Of a DNA stretch of 64,000 bases, positions 43,731-55,747 are shown one piece after another. The number at the start of each line of letters is the position of its first letter. The first letter of the stretch is position 1. The translations under genes and the position numbers were made by a program. The stretch is from the NCBI RefSeq assembly GCF_003997495.1, contig NZ_RZRU01000015.1, positions 62,001 through 126,000 of the forward strand, read 5' to 3'. The DNA comes from Mesorhizobium sp. M7A.F.Ca.US.008.03.1.1 (lineage in GTDB: Bacteria > Pseudomonadota > Alphaproteobacteria > Rhizobiales > Rhizobiaceae). The notes under the pieces were generated by a model. The model saw nothing but the letters and a program-made list of their open reading frames with translations. It searched no databases and was not told where the DNA came from.

Positions 43731-44672
43731 GTGGCACTTTCATATCATGATGCACTGGTGTTTTCGGGTTCGCTCAAATTGAAGACGGCAGCCGAGGATT
43801 TTTCGGTCTTTCCACCCTTCGAAATCCGGTCGGGCGCCGAGCAGCGCGTCCCCTTCCTCTTCAACTCGCCGCATAGCGGCCGCTACTATCCCGAACGCTT
43901 CCTTGCCATGGCAAGGCTGGACCGCAACGCCATCCGCCGGTCGGAAGACTGTTACGTCGATGAGTTGTTCGGCGGCGCCGTCGCGCTCGGCGCGCCGTTG
44001 CTGGCGGCGAATTTCCCGCGCGCCTATCTCGACGTCAATCGCGAGCCGTGGGAGCTCGATCCTCGCATGTTCGCCGAGCCAGTGCCGTCCTTCTGCAACA
44101 TCCGCTCGGCGCGGGTGGCTGGCGGGCTTGGCACAGTGCCCAAGCTGGTGGGCGAGGGGCTCGACATCTATTCCGGCCGCCTGCCTCTGGCCGAAGCGGT
44201 CGCCCGCATCGAAGCCGTCTACAAGCCCTATCACGAAACACTTAAGCGGCTTTTGACCCGGACCCATGCGCGGTTCGGTTTTGCCGTGCTGATCGACTGT
44301 CATTCGATGCCCGCGAGCATCCGTGTCGGCGACAGCGGTCTGCGGCCCGACTTCATCATCGGCGACCGCTTCGGCATCTCGGCAACCGCCGCCCTGACCG
44401 AGACCGCGATCGGCCTGCTCAGCGCCATGGGCTATTCGGTTGCCCACAACAAGCCCTATGCCGGCGGCTTCATCACCGAGCATTACGGCCGCCCGGCGCG
44501 CCATCTGCATGCGCTGCAGATCGAGGTCAATCGCGGGCTCTACATGAACGAGCGGACATTCGAGAAGGCCGCCGGCTTCGATGCGCTGGCCGACGATCTG
44601 ACGCGGTTCTCAGCCGACCTGATGTCGATGCCCGACCATCATTTCATCGACCTGCCGCTGGCAGCGGAGTGA
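43731..44672 (+). CDS. N-formylglutamate amidohydrolase-family protein, second paralogue
   Basis: A member of the FGase family, 313 residues if read from the GTG at 43731. Conserved parts are FNSPHSGRYYPERF (near 44), RSEDCYVDELF, RAYLDVNREPWELDPRMF (near 100), LIDCHSMPA (near 188) and LQIEVNRGLYMNE. It differs strongly from the paralogue at 11341-12159, so a different substrate is likely. The start is uncertain: GTG at 43758 and TTG at 43779 are also in frame and the conserved region begins only after residue 30. No hut genes adjoin. It ends 36 bases before the terminator of a minus-strand sRNA. Confidence 0.8.
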   Translation: MALSYHDALVFSGSLKLKTAAEDFSVFPPFEIRSGAEQRVPFLFNSPHSGRYYPERFLAMARLDRNAIRRSEDCYVDELFGGAVALGAPLLAANFPRAYLDVNREPWELDPRMFAEPVPSFCNIRSARVAGGLGTVPKLVGEGLDIYSGRLPLAEAVARIEAVYKPYHETLKRLLTRTHARFGFAVLIDCHSMPASIRVGDSGLRPDFIIGDRFGISATAALTETAIGLLSAMGYSVAHNKPYAGGFITEHYGRPARHLHALQIEVNRGLYMNERTFEKAAGFDALADDLTRFSADLMSMPDHHFIDLPLAAE

Positions 44673-44708
44673 GCGACCTGCCGCTGGCCGCAGAGTGAAA
44701 TCGCGGCG

Positions 44709-44795
44709 TAAAAAAAGACCGCATCGTTTGCACGATACGGTCGAAGTCTAGGGAGGAAACGCCCAAGGAGGGCATGGACAGGAAACCCTGTCCGA
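44709..44795 (-). ncRNA. suhB/MmgR-type small RNA with anti-Shine-Dalgarno loops
   Basis: On the minus strand a compact transcript of about 85 nt is predicted. A -35 TTGACT (44823-44828) and a -10-like TACCCT (44801-44806) lie 16 bases apart. The RNA would hold a hairpin GGACAGG-GTTT-CCTGTCC, a second GCCC-TCCTT-GGGC, and a single-stranded TTTCCTCCCT that could pair with ribosome-binding sites. It ends in an intrinsic terminator, GACCGTATCGT-GCAA-ACGATGCGGTC plus seven T. This matches the alphaproteobacterial suhB/MmgR RNA, including its place next to an inositol-monophosphatase-family gene. In Sinorhizobium MmgR limits polyhydroxybutyrate storage. Family membership is from memory. Confidence 0.75.
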
Positions 44796-44999
44796 GGTCG
44801 AGGGTATTGTGCGCTGCACAAAAGTCAAGCGACCTTCAGGCTTTTTTAATTCACTCTGATGTGGAAATTGCGTTTCGGCGACGCTTGTGTGACATCCGGG
44901 CAACAGAGGCCGTCGCGAAAAAGTCGTCGGACACTCTTGTTCTGGTACGAAATTGGCGGCACAGCACGGCTCGGACATGCTGCAGTGCGGGAGAATCAG

Positions 45000-45773
45000 T
45001 TGGACATCAGTGTCGATTTCATGCGCCGCATCGCGCAGGCGGCAGCGGCGGAGACCTTGCCGCGCTTTCGTGCCCAAGGGGCGGTCGCCAACAAGGAACA
45101 GGGCAGTTTCGATCCGGTCACCGAGGCCGATCGCGAGGCCGAGCGTGCCATCCGCGCACTGATCTCTGCTGAATATCCCGACCATGGCATTCTTGGCGAG
45201 GAGCATGGCAGCGAGAACATTTCGAGCCGGCATGTCTGGGTGATCGACCCGATCGACGGCACGCGCGCGTTCATTTCCGGCCTGCCGGTGTGGGGCACGC
45301 TGGTCGGGCTGACGGTCGATGGCGACGCCGTTGCCGGCATGATGGCACAACCCTTCACCGGCGAGCTGTTCTACGCCAACGCCTCGGGTTCGCATTATGA
45401 GGGGCCGGGCGGGCCTCGCAAGCTGACGACCCGCAAGACGACGAAGCTCGCCGAGGCGACGCTGTTCACCACCACGCCGGCGCTGTTCAAGGGCGCGGCG
45501 CGCGAGCGTTACGACCAGTTCGAAAAGCAGATCCAGCTCGCCCGCTACGGAGCGGATTGCTATGCCTTCGCCATGATCGCTTCGGGAAGCGTCGACATTG
45601 TCGCCGATCCCGGTTTGAAGCCCTACGACATCGTGGCGCTGATCCCGATCATCGAAAAAGCAGGCGGCGTGGTCACCACATTCGATGGCGGGCCGGCGGA
45701 ACAGGGCGGCGACGTCCTGGCCGCGGCGACGCCGGAGCTTCATGCCGCCGCCATGGCCGCCTTGCGCGGCTAA
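45000..45773 (+). CDS. inositol-monophosphatase-family phosphatase (probable histidinol-phosphatase)
   Basis: A 257-residue Mg-dependent phosphatase of the IMPase superfamily. Metal ligands are visible: Glu67/Glu68 in LGEEHG, Asp83 and Asp86 in WVIDPIDGT, and a late Asp in LKPYDIVALIPIIEKAGG. The spacing fits the HisN-type histidinol-phosphate phosphatases of alphaproteobacteria, but inositol or 3'-phosphoadenylate substrates cannot be excluded. The TTG at 45000 is chosen because GGGAG lies seven bases before it and the family starts at this point; the frame is open to 44859 without support. An sRNA gene is encoded in the upstream gap on the other strand. Confidence 0.85.
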   Translation: MDISVDFMRRIAQAAAAETLPRFRAQGAVANKEQGSFDPVTEADREAERAIRALISAEYPDHGILGEEHGSENISSRHVWVIDPIDGTRAFISGLPVWGTLVGLTVDGDAVAGMMAQPFTGELFYANASGSHYEGPGGPRKLTTRKTTKLAEATLFTTTPALFKGAARERYDQFEKQIQLARYGADCYAFAMIASGSVDIVADPGLKPYDIVALIPIIEKAGGVVTTFDGGPAEQGGDVLAAATPELHAAAMAALRG

Positions 45774-45871
45774 ACGGGAGCCCGCCGCCATTTTCAGGTG
45801 ATGCCGACGCTTGAAGCCGTCCTTTTACTGCCTGGCGGCACCCCTTGGGGAACGCCAGCGACGGGCGCCAG

Positions 45872-46849
45872 TCAGGCTGTGGGGTCGTCGCTGCCGGGAA
45901 TGAAGGCGTCGAAGGCGGCGAGCAATTGCTCGCGGTAGATGTCGGCTTCCTGCAGGATTTCGTGACGGGAGCCATCGATCATCAGCAATGAACCGAGCCG
46001 CAGACGTCTGGCGTAGGCTTCCACGGCTCTGGTCGAGACAACCTGGTCGGCGCCGGCGGCGATGATCAGCTGCGGGATCTGGATCCGAGCCATGAAGTCG
46101 GGATCGCTGACGGCTTCCGAAGCTTTCGCGGCCGTCTGCAGCCAGCGGATCGTCGGCCCGCCAAGCGCCAGTTGCGGGTATTCTTCGTAGATCCGTGTGT
46201 TGCGCCGATAGCGCGTCGGGTCCGATGTCAGCTTGTTGGTCTCGAAAGGGGCCGTTACCCTCGGCCGCGGGCCCCAGGCGGCATAGAGCCGGCCGAGGCC
46301 GAGAGCGCAGAACAGGGAACAGACGCGGCGAACCGTCGAGATCGAGACCGGCAGGTCGGGCAGCGTCAGGAAGGGTGCGATCAGCACCATGCGCCGGACG
46401 CGGTTCACCATCGACGGCGCGGCAAGCAGGGTGATCAATGCGCCTGCCGAATGGGCCAGGATGTAGTAAGGTCCGCGGCAATCGGGCAGCACGATCTCCT
46501 CGAAGAACTGTTCGAGGTCGGCGGTGTAGTCGCGGAAGCTGCTGACGTAGCCGCGCTGGCGATCGCGGATCAGCCGGTCGGAATCGCCCTGGCCGCGCCA
46601 GTCGAGCGTGGCGACGCCAAAGCCGCGATCGGCAAGGTTGCGGATGGTTTCGAAATATTTCTCGATGCACTCGTTGCGGCCGGTGAGCAGGACCACGGTG
46701 CCCTTTATCGGCCGAGCGACCGCGCCAAACAGGCCGTAGCGGATATTCTTGCGGTCACGCGTGGTGAAGAAGCCGCCGGTGGCGTTTTCCGGCCGCGGAT
46801 TGCCCTCGACTTCGTGAAAAAGGGAGTTCTCGGTGAAAAGATCCGTCAT
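45872..46849 (-). CDS. alpha/beta hydrolase (lysophospholipase L2/PldB-like)
   Basis: A 325-residue alpha/beta hydrolase. The nucleophile elbow is LAHSAGA near residue 118, with GRNECIEKYFETI and TLDWRGQGDSDR upstream, both typical of PldB-like lysophospholipases and monoacylglycerol lipases. The acid lies in IIAAGADQVVS and the catalytic His in IDGSRHEILQE. No signal peptide is seen. The ATG at 46849 is chosen by similarity to family N-termini; an ATG at 46921 would add 24 residues with no clear ribosome-binding site at either. It is monocistronic, with a long hairpin upstream. Confidence 0.82.
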   Translation of the reverse strand: MTDLFTENSLFHEVEGNPRPENATGGFFTTRDRKNIRYGLFGAVARPIKGTVVLLTGRNECIEKYFETIRNLADRGFGVATLDWRGQGDSDRLIRDRQRGYVSSFRDYTADLEQFFEEIVLPDCRGPYYILAHSAGALITLLAAPSMVNRVRRMVLIAPFLTLPDLPVSISTVRRVCSLFCALGLGRLYAAWGPRPRVTAPFETNKLTSDPTRYRRNTRIYEEYPQLALGGPTIRWLQTAAKASEAVSDPDFMARIQIPQLIIAAGADQVVSTRAVEAYARRLRLGSLLMIDGSRHEILQEADIYREQLLAAFDAFIPGSDDPTA

Positions 46850-47327
46850 TCGGGGCTTCGTGCTCGGCGTCTCGCATGCCCGCCTGCGCTGGCCGGCTCC
46901 GCTAAGGTGATAGACGCCCATGCGCCAAAAGCCAAGGAATTCCCGGTGACTGGGGCTGCAACAGGGAAGGCCGGAAGCCGCTTGTAAGCGTGCTTCCGGC
47001 CTCTGTCGATCCGGGAGGAAGGGACGTTACACCCGGTCGGCCTCGTTGCGGTGCCTGTTGTGCCATCGGCGCCGCCAGTCCTTGATCCTGGTATGGACTT
47101 TAGCGCCGGCTGCCTGAACGCGCGCCGAAGTGCCGGTTCATCTGCCGTTCATCAAGGGGCCGGCCGCCGTGGCTTTTGCCGCCAGGTGAAATCTTGAAAT
47201 GCTTTCCAGCGCTCCCCAAATGTCTCGTGCGGTCGCCAATGTCGGGGCCGCTGGCCCACCCGAAACGCCGCTCAAGGGTTTCGCACCGGCCATACGCAAA
47301 CCATGTTGCTCAACAGGAGAACACCTC
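46850..47327. other. gap with a long hairpin and the hsp20 leader
   Basis: No convincing gene in 478 bases. At 46969-47001 there is a hairpin (GGCCGGAAGC...GCTTCCGGCC with an inner CGCTT...AAGCG), without a T-run on either strand. On the minus strand, 47027-47155 can be read as a short basic peptide ending in RRRWHNRHRNEADRV. The nearest ATG (47141) is in a different frame, so it is at best a decayed small gene. The last 80 bases are the hsp20 leader. Confidence 0.5.
47250..47327 (+). promoter_or_regulatory. candidate ROSE-type RNA thermometer in the hsp20 leader
   Basis: The leader of the small heat-shock gene ends in GTTGCTCAACAGGAGA. Here TGCT can pair with the Shine-Dalgarno AGGA across a 4-base loop, giving the U-A, G-G, C-G, U-A arrangement characteristic of ROSE elements. 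ROSE thermometers control hsp20 genes in many rhizobia, opening at heat-shock temperature. Further upstream, GGCCGCTGGCCCACC and other GC-rich arms can form the accessory hairpins. Stem extension beyond the four core pairs is weak by eye. Confidence 0.5.
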
Positions 47328-47795
47328 ATGCGTCACGTTGATTTTTCCCCGCTTTATCGCTCGACCGTCGGCTTCGATCGTCTGTTCACGATGCTCGATT
47401 CGCTTGCGCAGCCGGATGGCGCGCAGACCTATCCGCCCTACAACATCGAGCGCACCGGTGAGGATTCCTACCGCATCTCGATGGCGGTTGCCGGCTTCTC
47501 GGACGAGGAAATCTCGATCGAAGCCCATCGCAACGTGCTGACCGTGAAAGGTGAGCGCAAGGACGAGGGCACCGGCGAAGGGTCTGAACTGCTCTATCGC
47601 GGCATTGCCTCGAGGGCTTTCGAACGCCGCTTCCAGCTTGCCGACCACGTCGAAGTTGTCGGTGCTTCGCTGAAGAACGGCCTGCTGTTCGTCGACCTCA
47701 AGCGCAACATCCCCGAGGAGCTGAAGCCGCGCAAGATCGCCATTACGGCGTCTTCGGCCAAGGCCAAGCAGATCGAGGCCAAGACCGCGAACTAA
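47328..47795 (+). CDS. small heat-shock protein, Hsp20/IbpA family
   Basis: A 155-residue alpha-crystallin-type chaperone that holds unfolding proteins for refolding by DnaK/ClpB. The N-terminus MRHVDFSPLYRSTVGFDRLF is typical of rhizobial class A IbpA-like proteins. The crystallin domain covers about residues 38-125 (YNIERTGEDSYRISMAVAGF, VLTVKGER). The C-terminal anchoring IxI motif is IAI in PRKIAITASS. AGGAGA lies upstream of the ATG and may be masked by a thermometer hairpin. It ends with a strong terminator shared with the convergent gene. Confidence 0.95.
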   Translation: MRHVDFSPLYRSTVGFDRLFTMLDSLAQPDGAQTYPPYNIERTGEDSYRISMAVAGFSDEEISIEAHRNVLTVKGERKDEGTGEGSELLYRGIASRAFERRFQLADHVEVVGASLKNGLLFVDLKRNIPEELKPRKIAITASSAKAKQIEAKTAN

Positions 47796-47817
47796 ACCAA
47801 TAGCCTCCCAAGGCAAA

Positions 47818-47844
47818 GGCGGCGCCGAGAGGCGCCGCCTTTTT
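47818..47844 (+). terminator. intrinsic terminator between hsp20 and the threonine-aldolase-like gene
   Basis: A perfect 9-bp GC stem, GGCGGCGCC - GAGA - GGCGCCGCC, is followed by TTTTT. It starts 22 bases after the hsp20 stop and 21 bases before the stop of the convergent gene. AAA precedes the stem, so weak bidirectional action is possible. Confidence 0.93.
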
Positions 47845-47864
47845 GTTGTCTGGAATATTGATTA

Positions 47865-48914
47865 TCAAGCGATCAACTGGCCAAAACGGTCGACTTCATC
47901 GGCTGTCGTCGCAAAGCTGGTGACGAAGCGATAGAGCAATTCGTCCTCGCCGATGTGGCCGTCAAAGCCGTGCGGCTTGTGCCAATCATAGAACGCTGCA
48001 CCCGCTGCCTGCAGCTTTTCGACTTCGGCTTTCTTGATCACCGCGAAAACCTCGTTCGCCTGCGGCAGCCATGCCAGCTTGGCCGTGGCCGAATCCTCGA
48101 TCGCGGCGGCAAGACGTGCGGCCATGGCGTTGGCGTGGCGAGCGGTGTCCAGCCACAGTCCATCCTTGAAATAGGCTTCGAACTGCGCTGCGACGAAGCG
48201 CGATTTCGAAAACAGCTGGGCGGCGCGCTTGCGCAGGAACGCCAATTCCCTGGCACGATCAAGATCGAACAGCACGACTGCCTCGGCGCACCAGCAGCCG
48301 TTCTTGGTGCCGCCGAAGGAGAGGATGTCGACGCCGCGTTTCCAGGTCATTTCGGCCGGTGTCGTGTCGAGTGCGACCAGCGCATTGGCAAAGCGGGCGC
48401 CATCCATGTGCAGGGGCACCGAATATTGTTTGGCGATCGCCGAGATCGTCTCGATCTCATCCAGGCCATAGATGGTGCCGACCTCGGTCGACTGGGTGAT
48501 CGAAACGGCCATCGGCCGTCCCCAATGGACGATTTCCGGTGCGAAACGGCCGATGGTCCTTTCCAGATTGTGCGGATCGATCTTGCCCAGCGCGCCATCG
48601 ATCTCATGCAGACGGGAGCCGCCGGAGAAATACACCGGCGCGCCGCATTCGTCCTCGATGACATGCGATTCGCGGTGAGCAAAGGAAATACCGCCCGGCT
48701 TGTTGTAAGCGGTCAGCGCCAGCGAGTTGGCGGCCGTGCCGGTGGCAACGAAGAACACCGCGACCTCGCGTTCGAAAATCTCGCTGAAGCGCTGGTAGAC
48801 TGCCCGGTCGAGCGCGCCGTCACCATAGGCGGTGGAAAAGCCGCCGGCATTCGCCGACAGGCCGGCGGCAATGTTGGGATGGGCGCCTGCCCAATTGTCG
48901 GAAGCGAAGAACAT
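47865..48914 (-). CDS. threonine aldolase-family PLP enzyme
   Basis: A 349-residue fold-type I PLP enzyme of the beta-eliminating lyase/threonine aldolase family, which cleaves L-threonine or other beta-hydroxy amino acids to glycine and an aldehyde. The N-terminus FFASDNWAGAHPNIA is the family signature. Asp171 in HMDGARFANAL contacts the cofactor nitrogen, and Lys204 in SFGGTKNG forms the Schiff base. It converges on hsp20 with a terminator between. The upstream gap of about 490 bases to gltB has two inverted repeats that may carry its promoter. Confidence 0.9.
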   Translation of the reverse strand: MFFASDNWAGAHPNIAAGLSANAGGFSTAYGDGALDRAVYQRFSEIFEREVAVFFVATGTAANSLALTAYNKPGGISFAHRESHVIEDECGAPVYFSGGSRLHEIDGALGKIDPHNLERTIGRFAPEIVHWGRPMAVSITQSTEVGTIYGLDEIETISAIAKQYSVPLHMDGARFANALVALDTTPAEMTWKRGVDILSFGGTKNGCWCAEAVVLFDLDRARELAFLRKRAAQLFSKSRFVAAQFEAYFKDGLWLDTARHANAMAARLAAAIEDSATAKLAWLPQANEVFAVIKKAEVEKLQAAGAAFYDWHKPHGFDGHIGEDELLYRFVTSFATTADEVDRFGQLIA

Positions 48915-49407
48915 GCATCTGCCTATGTCTTGGGAGATCGGGGTTTGGGGAAATCAGCCTGAAGTTGACCGGTTTCGGGAGCGGACCGCAAGGGGCCATG
49001 CGTCGGAAAAATAGTAAAGCCAGCCAACCGGCAAAGCCCAGGCCGACGACTGAAGCTTACGTTTTTCCTCAACTTCACGACATTTTCTGTCGCGAAAAGC
49101 CCAAGTTTTTTGTGAATCGGTCTTGTATGCGTTCGGGATTTCTGCCATAAAAATTTAGGACAGTAGTGCTGTCTTATTTTGTCGCACAAAACGAGCTGGA
49201 TTGGCGTATCATTTGGGCCTCTCCGGCTGTTGCCGCGAGCGACAGGTGGACAGCCAGACTCTGGCCTGTACGATTACCAGATGCGATCCATGCGGAAAGC
49301 CGCCTGGTTCGACAAGGATTTCGCAAGACGTGCCACAAGGATCAGGGTGAGCCAAGCGCTTGCCGAGGCAAACCAGCGCCTGAATGGCTGGGAATGGAGG
49401 ACAGGAG
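48915..49407. other. AT-richer divergent promoter region between threonine-aldolase-like gene and gltB
   Basis: No convincing gene. The segment 49060-49200 is clearly poorer in GC than its surroundings. It holds two palindromes, GACAG-TAGTG-CTGTC at 49161-49175 and TTTTGT-CGC-ACAAAA at 49179-49193. Short frames exist on both strands, for example a 64-codon minus frame from 49148, but they lack a ribosome-binding site and recognisable similarity. Promoters for gltB and for the minus-strand gene are the likely content. Confidence 0.5.
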
Positions 49408-54144
<4,737 letters not shown>

Positions 54145-54286
54145 GCTTTTGCAATTGCCGGGGAGCCCAGGCTTCCCGGCCCATCTTCACCGACAGTTTG
54201 ACCTCCGGCGCAAGGTTGCCATGGCTGCCTCAAGGGGTTAACGGGTGCGGCGAAAACCGCACCATCTGGACAGCAGGAACTGGACT

Positions 54287-55741
54287 ATGGGCAAGGTAAC
54301 AGGCTTTCTCGAAATCGACCGGCAGGTGCACAAGTACCAGCCGGCCTCCGACCGCATCCGGCATTTCCGCGAGTTCACGCTGCCGATGTCTGACAAGGAG
54401 GTCGAGAAACAGGCCGCGCGCTGCATGGATTGCGGCATTCCGTTCTGCCATGGGCCGACCGGCTGCCCGATCCACAACCAAATTCCGGACTGGAATGACC
54501 TCGTCTACAATGGCGACTGGGACAACGCGATCCGCAACCTGCATTCGACCAACAATTTCCCGGAATTCACCGGCCGCATCTGCCCCGCGCCCTGCGAGGA
54601 AGCCTGCACGCTGAACCTCGAGGACATTCCCGTCGCCATCAAGACGGTCGAGCAGGCGATCGCCGACAAGGCCTATGAAACCGGCCATATCAGGCCCTAC
54701 CCGCCGGAGAAGAAGACTGGCAAGCGCGTCGCCGTCATCGGTTCCGGTCCGGCCGGTATGGCGGCTGCCCAGCAGCTTGGCCGCGCCGGCCACGATGTCC
54801 ATGTCTACGAGCGCGAAAGCCGGCCGGGCGGGCTGATGCGCTACGGCATTCCCGACTTCAAGATCGAGAAGCACTACATAGACCGGCGCATCGAGCAGAT
54901 GCAGGGCGAGGGCGTGACCTTCCATTGCGGCGTCAATGTCGGCGTCGACAAGCCGGTTGCCGAGCTGCTCGCCGAACATGATGCCGTGCTCTATTGCGGC
55001 GGTTCCGAAACGCCGCGCGCGGCCGGCATTCCCGGCGACGATCTCGGCGGCGTGCATGACGCGATGCCCTATCTGGTGCAGCAGAACAGGCGGGTCGGCG
55101 GCGAGCCGATCCAGTCGGTGGCGTGGCCGTCGCATCCGATCATCGCCGGCGGCCAGCATGTGGTCGTCGTCGGCGGCGGCGATACCGCGTCCGACTGTGT
55201 CGGCACGGCCTTCCGCCAGGGTGCGGTGCGTGTCACCCAGCTCGACATCCGCCCGCAGCCGCCGGAGAAGGAAGACAAGCTTTCGGTCTGGCCTTACTGG
55301 GCGACCAAGATGCGCACCTCGTCCTCGCAGGCCGAAGGCGCGGAGCGCGAATTCCAGGTGGCGACGCTCGAATTCATCGGCGAGGAAGGCCAGCTGACCG
55401 GCGTCAAGTGCTGCGAGGTCGACGACAAGCGCAAGCCGATCGCCGGTACCGAATTCGTCATTCGTGCCGATCTCGCTTTCATCGCCATCGGCTTTGCCGG
55501 GCCGGCCGCGGCCGGGGTGGCGACGGAGCTGGACGGGCAGATGAAGATCGCCACCGACAGCCGCCGCTCGCGCAATGTCGAGGCCAATGACCGCGACTAC
55601 AGGACCAGCGTCGACAGGCTTTATGCGGCTGGCGACGTGCGTCGCGGCCAGTCGCTGGTCGTGTGGGCGATCCGCGAGGGCCGCCAGGCGGCACGCTCGA
55701 TCGATGAGGCGTTGATGGGGTCGAGCGTTCTCCCGCGTTGA
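54287..55741 (+). CDS. gltD: glutamate synthase (NADPH) small subunit
   Basis: A 484-residue beta subunit of glutamate synthase that passes electrons from NADPH to GltB. Cysteines for two 4Fe-4S clusters lie in CMDCGIPFCH...GCPIHNQIP and CPAPCEEAC. The FAD site is VAVIGSGPAGMAAAQQLG near residue 145 and the NADPH site VVVVGGGDTASDCVG near 292. The final FAD contact is YAAGDVRRGQSLVVWAI. The ATG at 54287 has AGGA about 14 bases upstream; homologues start MGKVTGF. It converges on the DUF459 gene with only 6 bases between stops. Confidence 0.97.
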   Translation: MGKVTGFLEIDRQVHKYQPASDRIRHFREFTLPMSDKEVEKQAARCMDCGIPFCHGPTGCPIHNQIPDWNDLVYNGDWDNAIRNLHSTNNFPEFTGRICPAPCEEACTLNLEDIPVAIKTVEQAIADKAYETGHIRPYPPEKKTGKRVAVIGSGPAGMAAAQQLGRAGHDVHVYERESRPGGLMRYGIPDFKIEKHYIDRRIEQMQGEGVTFHCGVNVGVDKPVAELLAEHDAVLYCGGSETPRAAGIPGDDLGGVHDAMPYLVQQNRRVGGEPIQSVAWPSHPIIAGGQHVVVVGGGDTASDCVGTAFRQGAVRVTQLDIRPQPPEKEDKLSVWPYWATKMRTSSSQAEGAEREFQVATLEFIGEEGQLTGVKCCEVDDKRKPIAGTEFVIRADLAFIAIGFAGPAAAGVATELDGQMKIATDSRRSRNVEANDRDYRTSVDRLYAAGDVRRGQSLVVWAIREGRQAARSIDEALMGSSVLPR

Positions 55742-55747
55742 GCGTCT

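Noticed and set aside
46969..47001. The long hairpin upstream of the lysophospholipase-like gene as a terminator
   Set aside because: No T-run follows on either strand, and no gene ends close to it; it is recorded only as a structure.
47027..47155. A possible small basic protein on the minus strand ending in RRRWHNRHRNEADRV
   Set aside because: No in-frame start codon lies after the preceding stop; the good ATG (47141) is in another frame. It would need a one-base frameshift, so it is at best a decayed gene.
48954..49148. A 64-codon minus frame (MAEIPNAYKTD...) in the gltB upstream gap
   Set aside because: No ribosome-binding site, AT-rich composition unlike the other genes, and overlap with the probable promoter region.
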